Shown here: piece after piece, positions 6,550-7,194 of the stretch | Position numbering within the stretch: the stretch's first letter is position 1 | Layout: each line of letters starts with the position of its first letter | Assembly: GCA_013203525.1 (NCBI GenBank) | Contig: JABMQB010000573.1 | Location: 1-7,194, forward strand | DNA length: 7,194 nucleotides | Direction of reading: 5' to 3' | Source: Mariniphaga sp. | Lineage (GTDB): Bacteria > Bacteroidota > Bacteroidia > Bacteroidales > Prolixibacteraceae | The notes under the pieces: model-generated | What the model saw: only the letters and a program-made list of their open reading frames with translations | The model's database searches: none | Told to the model about the DNA's origin: nothing | Translations under genes and position numbers: made by a program

Positions 6550-7194
6550 ATGAAAAAGGTAACAAACCGGATAATAATTGTAGGAATATTTGCAATTGCT
6601 ATGGCATATCTCGAATCTGTAATTGTGGTATACCTTCGAGATATTTATGAAATTAAAGATTTATTAAACGACCTGATTACAGAAATAGATAAGTATACTA
6701 TTATAGAAATAGGAAGAGAAATTATGACCCTGTTTATGCTGGCAATTATTGGTTATTTAGCCGGAAGAAATCTACAGGAAAAACTGGGGTACAGCATTTT
6801 CGCTTTTGGTATATGGGACATTTTCTATTATGTGTGGCTTTATGTTTTTATTGGTTGGCCCCAATCACTACTTGAATGGGATATTCTATTTCTTGTTCCT
6901 CTACCCTGGTGGGGGCCTGTTCTTTCACCCGTAATTATTGCAATTCTTATGGCTGTTGGCGGAACTGTTGCAATTATAAAGTCATTTAAAAAAGTAAAAA
7001 TCAGACTTAATATTTTTGATTGGAGTTTATTTATATCAAGTATTTTCCTTGCATTAATTATATTCATGAAAGATGCAATTTGGGTATTACCTAATGGCAT
7101 TGAAGCAGTTGCAAGTGTACGTCCAACGTCTTTTAACTGGCCGGTATTTTTAATACCTATAGCAGGTATGGTATTATTTGTTTATCGTTTATCC
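6550..7194 (+). CDS. Uncharacterised multi-pass membrane protein (3' end cut off by window)
   Basis: The frame is open from the ATG at 6550 to the last base (215 codons) with no stop, so the C-terminus lies outside. I cannot assign a function. Hydrophobic segments suggest about six helices near residues 8-28, 55-72, 81-101, 120-143, 157-173 and 196-213. Basic residues at MKKVTNR, AGRNLQEK and KSFKKVKIR fit an N-in, positive-inside topology. Polar and aromatic residues lie in or next to helices: Glu22 and Arg30 (YLESVIVVYLR), Gly-Arg-Glu at 55-57, Trp89-Asp90 followed by Tyr93-Tyr94, Trp103-Pro104, Trp110-Asp111 and a Pro/Trp-rich PLPWWGP (117-123). This pattern resembles a group of conserved hypothetical membrane proteins I recall from several bacterial phyla, with no function known to me. 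Codon use and AT-richness match its neighbours. There is no Shine-Dalgarno sequence. The gene lies behind the sod terminator, so it is probably transcribed separately. Confidence 0.85.
   Translation, partial: MKKVTNRIIIVGIFAIAMAYLESVIVVYLRDIYEIKDLLNDLITEIDKYTIIEIGREIMTLFMLAIIGYLAGRNLQEKLGYSIFAFGIWDIFYYVWLYVFIGWPQSLLEWDILFLVPLPWWGPVLSPVIIAILMAVGGTVAIIKSFKKVKIRLNIFDWSLFISSIFLALIIFMKDAIWVLPNGIEAVASVRPTSFNWPVFLIPIAGMVLFVYRLS

Noticed and set aside
6840..7100. 86-codon minus-strand frame
   Set aside because: It lies wholly antisense to the membrane-protein gene, which has a coherent hydrophobic profile, and its own translation shows no recognisable domain.

Overview
The window looks like chromosomal DNA of a member of the Bacteroidota. 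Three things point there. The sequence is AT-rich. Starts lack Shine-Dalgarno sequences and have only A/T-rich leaders. One promoter matches the Bacteroidota consensus (TTTG, 20-nt spacer, TAnnTTTG). The proteins also read as Bacteroidota versions, notably a TGS/ThrRS-like/uridine-kinase fusion and a DinF-like MATE carrier. Anything below phylum level would be a guess.

Layout. Bases 1-1557 (+) hold the C-terminal half of uvrA, the damage-recognition ATPase of nucleotide excision repair; its N-terminus lies outside the window. After 31 bases comes a 554-residue nucleoside kinase (1589-3253, +), probably co-transcribed with uvrA. It ends 19 bases from the stop of an opposing gene. That minus-strand pair is a MATE-family efflux carrier (5566-4265) followed after 38 bases by a true (branch 1) nitrilase (4226-3273). 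A divergent regulatory region of 179 bases separates the MATE gene from a Mn-type superoxide dismutase (5746-6345, +), which has its own promoter and a strong intrinsic terminator. The last 645 bases (6550-7194, +) are the 5' part of an uncharacterised multi-pass membrane protein that runs off the window.

How the genes work together. There is no obvious single pathway. uvrA (DNA repair), the superoxide dismutase (oxidant defence), the MATE carrier (export of small cations or drugs) and the nitrilase (nitrile hydrolysis) can be read loosely as stress and detoxification functions. The arrangement itself supports only two likely co-transcribed pairs, uvrA-kinase and MATE-nitrilase, plus a stand-alone sod unit. 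I found no mobile element, CRISPR array, tRNA or rRNA, and no clear sign of a new multi-gene system. The points most worth a second look are the unknown membrane protein at the right edge and the kinase's ThrRS-like editing domain, which appears to have lost all four of its catalytic/zinc positions.
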